Below, in pieces: positions 14,838 through 16,334 of a stretch of 16,334 nucleotides of DNA (within the stretch, counting starts at the first letter, position 1; the number at the start of each line of letters is the position of its first letter). The notes below the pieces were generated by a model. The model was given only the letters and a program-made list of their open reading frames with translations, was not told the origin of the DNA and did no database searches. The position numbers and the translations under genes were made by a program. The stretch is from Kiritimatiellia bacterium. Lineage in GTDB: Bacteria; Verrucomicrobiota; Kiritimatiellia; RFP12; UBA1067. The stretch covers positions 1 through 16,334 of the forward strand of contig JAFYQC010000088.1 of the NCBI GenBank assembly GCA_017547265.1. Reading direction: 5' to 3'.

Positions 14838-16121
14838 ATGAAGAAAGTGATGATTACTGGTATCGGCATGCTGACCGCCGTGGGGAACGGCCGGGAAGCG
14901 TCGTGGGCGAACATCAAGGCCGGCAAGCCCGGCATTGGCAAGATCACCAAGTTCGACGCATCCCGTTGCACATGCCAGGTTGCGGCCGAAGTCAAGGGCT
15001 TCGACGAGTGGGCGATTGGAGGCGGACTTCTCGACAAGCGCGAGGCCCGTCATATGGCCCTCTTCTCCCAGTACGCCGTCGCTACGGCGAACGAGGCGTG
15101 GGCAGACGCCGGCTTCACAGCGGAAAACAAGCCCGACATGGATCGCGTCGCCACCATTCTCGGCGTCGGCATCGGCGGACTTGAGGTCACCGGCGATTCG
15201 TTCAAGACGCTTTTCGAGAAGGGCCCCGATCGTCTATCTCCGCTTGCGATTCCTGAACTCATCGCTAACGAGGGCGCTGGCAACATTGCAATCGCGCTCG
15301 GCGCTAAGGGTCCGTGCCAGGTCGTCACAACCGCGTGCGCTTCTTCGACCGATGCGCTTGGCTTTGCGATGGACTTGATCCGCGCAGGCCGCGCCGATAT
15401 CGTCGTCGCAGGTGGCAGCGAAGCAGTCATCATGGAGTTCACTGTTGGCGGCTTCATGAAGGAAAAGGCGCTTTCTACCCATTTCAACGATACGCCCGAG
15501 AAGGCCTGCCGTCCGTTCAACCAGGACCGCGACGGCTTCGTCATGGGCGAAGGCGCGGCGATTCTGATACTTGAGTCCGAGGAACACGCAAAGGCGCGTG
15601 GCGCGAAGGTTTACGCCGAACTCGCTGGCTACGGCGCGACTTGCGACTCCTACCACATCACGGCTCCAGATCCTTCCGCCGATGGCGCGGTCAAGGCGAT
15701 TGAGGTCGCACTAAAGGATGCTGGCGTCGCGGACAAGTCGACTGTCGGCTATATCAACGCCCACGGCACTTCCACCCACCTCAACGACCAGATGGAGACA
15801 AATGCGTTCAAGCGCGTCTTCGGCGTTGACCAGGCGAAGAAGATAAATATTTCGTCCACCAAACCGTGCCACGGCCACTGCCTTGGCGCGACTGGCGCAA
15901 TCGAGGCGGCAGTCACGGCTCTTGCGATCAAGGAAGGGTTCGTTCCTCCGACGATCAACTACGAAAAGCCGGACTTTGAAGTCGATGCCTCGAAGGGCGA
16001 GACTCCCCTCGACCTCAACTACACGCCGAATGTCGGCGTGAAGCGCGACATAGACGTCGCGCTCTCCACCTCGCTTGGCTTTGGCGGGCACAATGGTGTG
16101 TTGGTGCTTAAGAAAGTGTAA
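14838..16121 (+). CDS. fabF: Beta-ketoacyl-ACP synthase II FabF
   Basis: Elongating condensing enzyme of type II fatty acid synthesis (acyl-ACP plus malonyl-ACP). 427 residues, near the usual 410-420. The Cys-His-His triad is complete: Cys167 in TTACASS, His309 in NAHGTST and His347 in CHGHCLG. Other family blocks are present: RPFNQDRDGFVMGEGAA, and GFGGHN near the end. Two motifs are unusual: SSTKPCHGHCLGATG replaces the common STKSMTGHLLGAAG, and STSLGFGGHN replaces NSFGFGGHN. FabB is less likely given the length and the GEGA context. AGGGG at 14826-14830 lies seven bases before the ATG. It shares the fabH transcript; no acpP lies between fabH and fabF. Confidence 0.95.
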   Translation: MKKVMITGIGMLTAVGNGREASWANIKAGKPGIGKITKFDASRCTCQVAAEVKGFDEWAIGGGLLDKREARHMALFSQYAVATANEAWADAGFTAENKPDMDRVATILGVGIGGLEVTGDSFKTLFEKGPDRLSPLAIPELIANEGAGNIAIALGAKGPCQVVTTACASSTDALGFAMDLIRAGRADIVVAGGSEAVIMEFTVGGFMKEKALSTHFNDTPEKACRPFNQDRDGFVMGEGAAILILESEEHAKARGAKVYAELAGYGATCDSYHITAPDPSADGAVKAIEVALKDAGVADKSTVGYINAHGTSTHLNDQMETNAFKRVFGVDQAKKINISSTKPCHGHCLGATGAIEAAVTALAIKEGFVPPTINYEKPDFEVDASKGETPLDLNYTPNVGVKRDIDVALSTSLGFGGHNGVLVLKKV

Positions 16122-16144
16122 AGTTTAAAGTTGAGGGTTTCGAG

Positions 16145-16334
16145 ATGGAGTTTCCAAAGTTCAAACAGGAATTCAACCGCCCCGGCATCGAGCTTCTGCC
16201 GCACCGCGATCCGTTTCTATTTGTCGATACGCTTCTTTCGGCTGACGAGACGGGAGCACTTGGCGAATACACATTCACGGCTGAGAAGAACGAATTCTTC
16301 AAGGGTATCCTCTCGTTGCTCGAGAAGCAGAAGC
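16145..16334 (+). CDS. 3-hydroxyacyl-ACP dehydratase-like (FabZ/hotdog), 5' part only
   Basis: The gene runs off the right edge. It begins with an ATG preceded by GAGGG at 16133-16137 (spacing seven), 23 bases after fabF. The first 40 residues match the FabZ opening: IELLPHRDPFLFVDTLL (E. coli: ELLPHRFPFLLVDRVLD), then GEYTFTAEKNEFFKG. FabZ would here continue as GHFP...PGV, which holds the catalytic His. The frame instead reads ILSLLEKQK to the edge. Position behind fabH-fabF suits a dehydratase. Either the protein departs from FabZ at this point or the last 30 or so bases carry a frame or assembly error. Family call fair; the gene symbol is left empty for that reason. Confidence 0.7.
   Translation, partial: MEFPKFKQEFNRPGIELLPHRDPFLFVDTLLSADETGALGEYTFTAEKNEFFKGILSLLEKQK

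Noticed and set aside
13809..15053. Minus-strand open frame (about 414 codons) across fabH and the start of fabF
   Set aside because: Antisense to two certain genes with complete catalytic residues; no family resemblance.

Overview
The window is a G+C-rich (by eye near 60%), fully plus-strand, densely packed bacterial segment. It has eleven complete genes, the tail of a twelfth and the head of a thirteenth. No tRNA, rRNA, insertion sequence, CRISPR array or convincing rho-independent terminator was seen, and no gene-free stretch exceeds about 60 bases. MurF indicates a peptidoglycan-making bacterium. The secreted polysaccharide-active proteins, the His/Asp-rich TPR-type protein beside an ABC-2 exporter and the overall style of the proteins suggest the PVC group, perhaps Kiritimatiellota/Verrucomicrobiota or Lentisphaerota. 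That placement is a guess from memory of families, not a computed assignment.

Region 1 (1-3099): the tail of an unidentified gene, then an ABC-2 type exporter (ATPase 97-828, permease 825-1604), a membrane-anchored TPR-like protein with a striking His/Asp cluster (1607-2371), and a one-TM protein whose N-terminus resembles the first module of GspF/PilC (2368-3099). All are linked by 4-base overlaps or gaps of a few bases, so they look like one transcription unit.

Region 2 (3113-7394): two exported proteins probably acting on polysaccharide. One is a 918-residue multidomain protein with a glycosidase-like centre and a glutamine-amidotransferase-like C-terminal segment; the other is a 506-residue pectate-lyase-superfamily beta-helix protein. 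No promoter or terminator separates them from region 1.

Region 3 (7411-13764): an extended -10 promoter followed by an M16 zinc peptidase, a compact MurF, BioD, BioA and a BioW-BioF fusion. The last three cover biotin synthesis from pimelate to dethiobiotin. bioB is not in the window.

Region 4 (13757-16334): a second extended -10 promoter of the same TGNTATAAT form, with the bioWF stop codon inside its hexamer, leads fabH, fabF and the start of a FabZ-like dehydratase gene. Fatty acid synthesis sits directly behind a biotin pathway that begins from pimelate. This makes biological sense: fatty acid synthesis can supply pimelate, and acetyl-CoA carboxylase needs biotin.

The most distinctive items are the BioW-BioF fusion inside a peptidase-murF-bio operon, the His/Asp-rich protein in the exporter cluster, the unclassified 918-residue protein, and the matched pair of extended -10 promoters.
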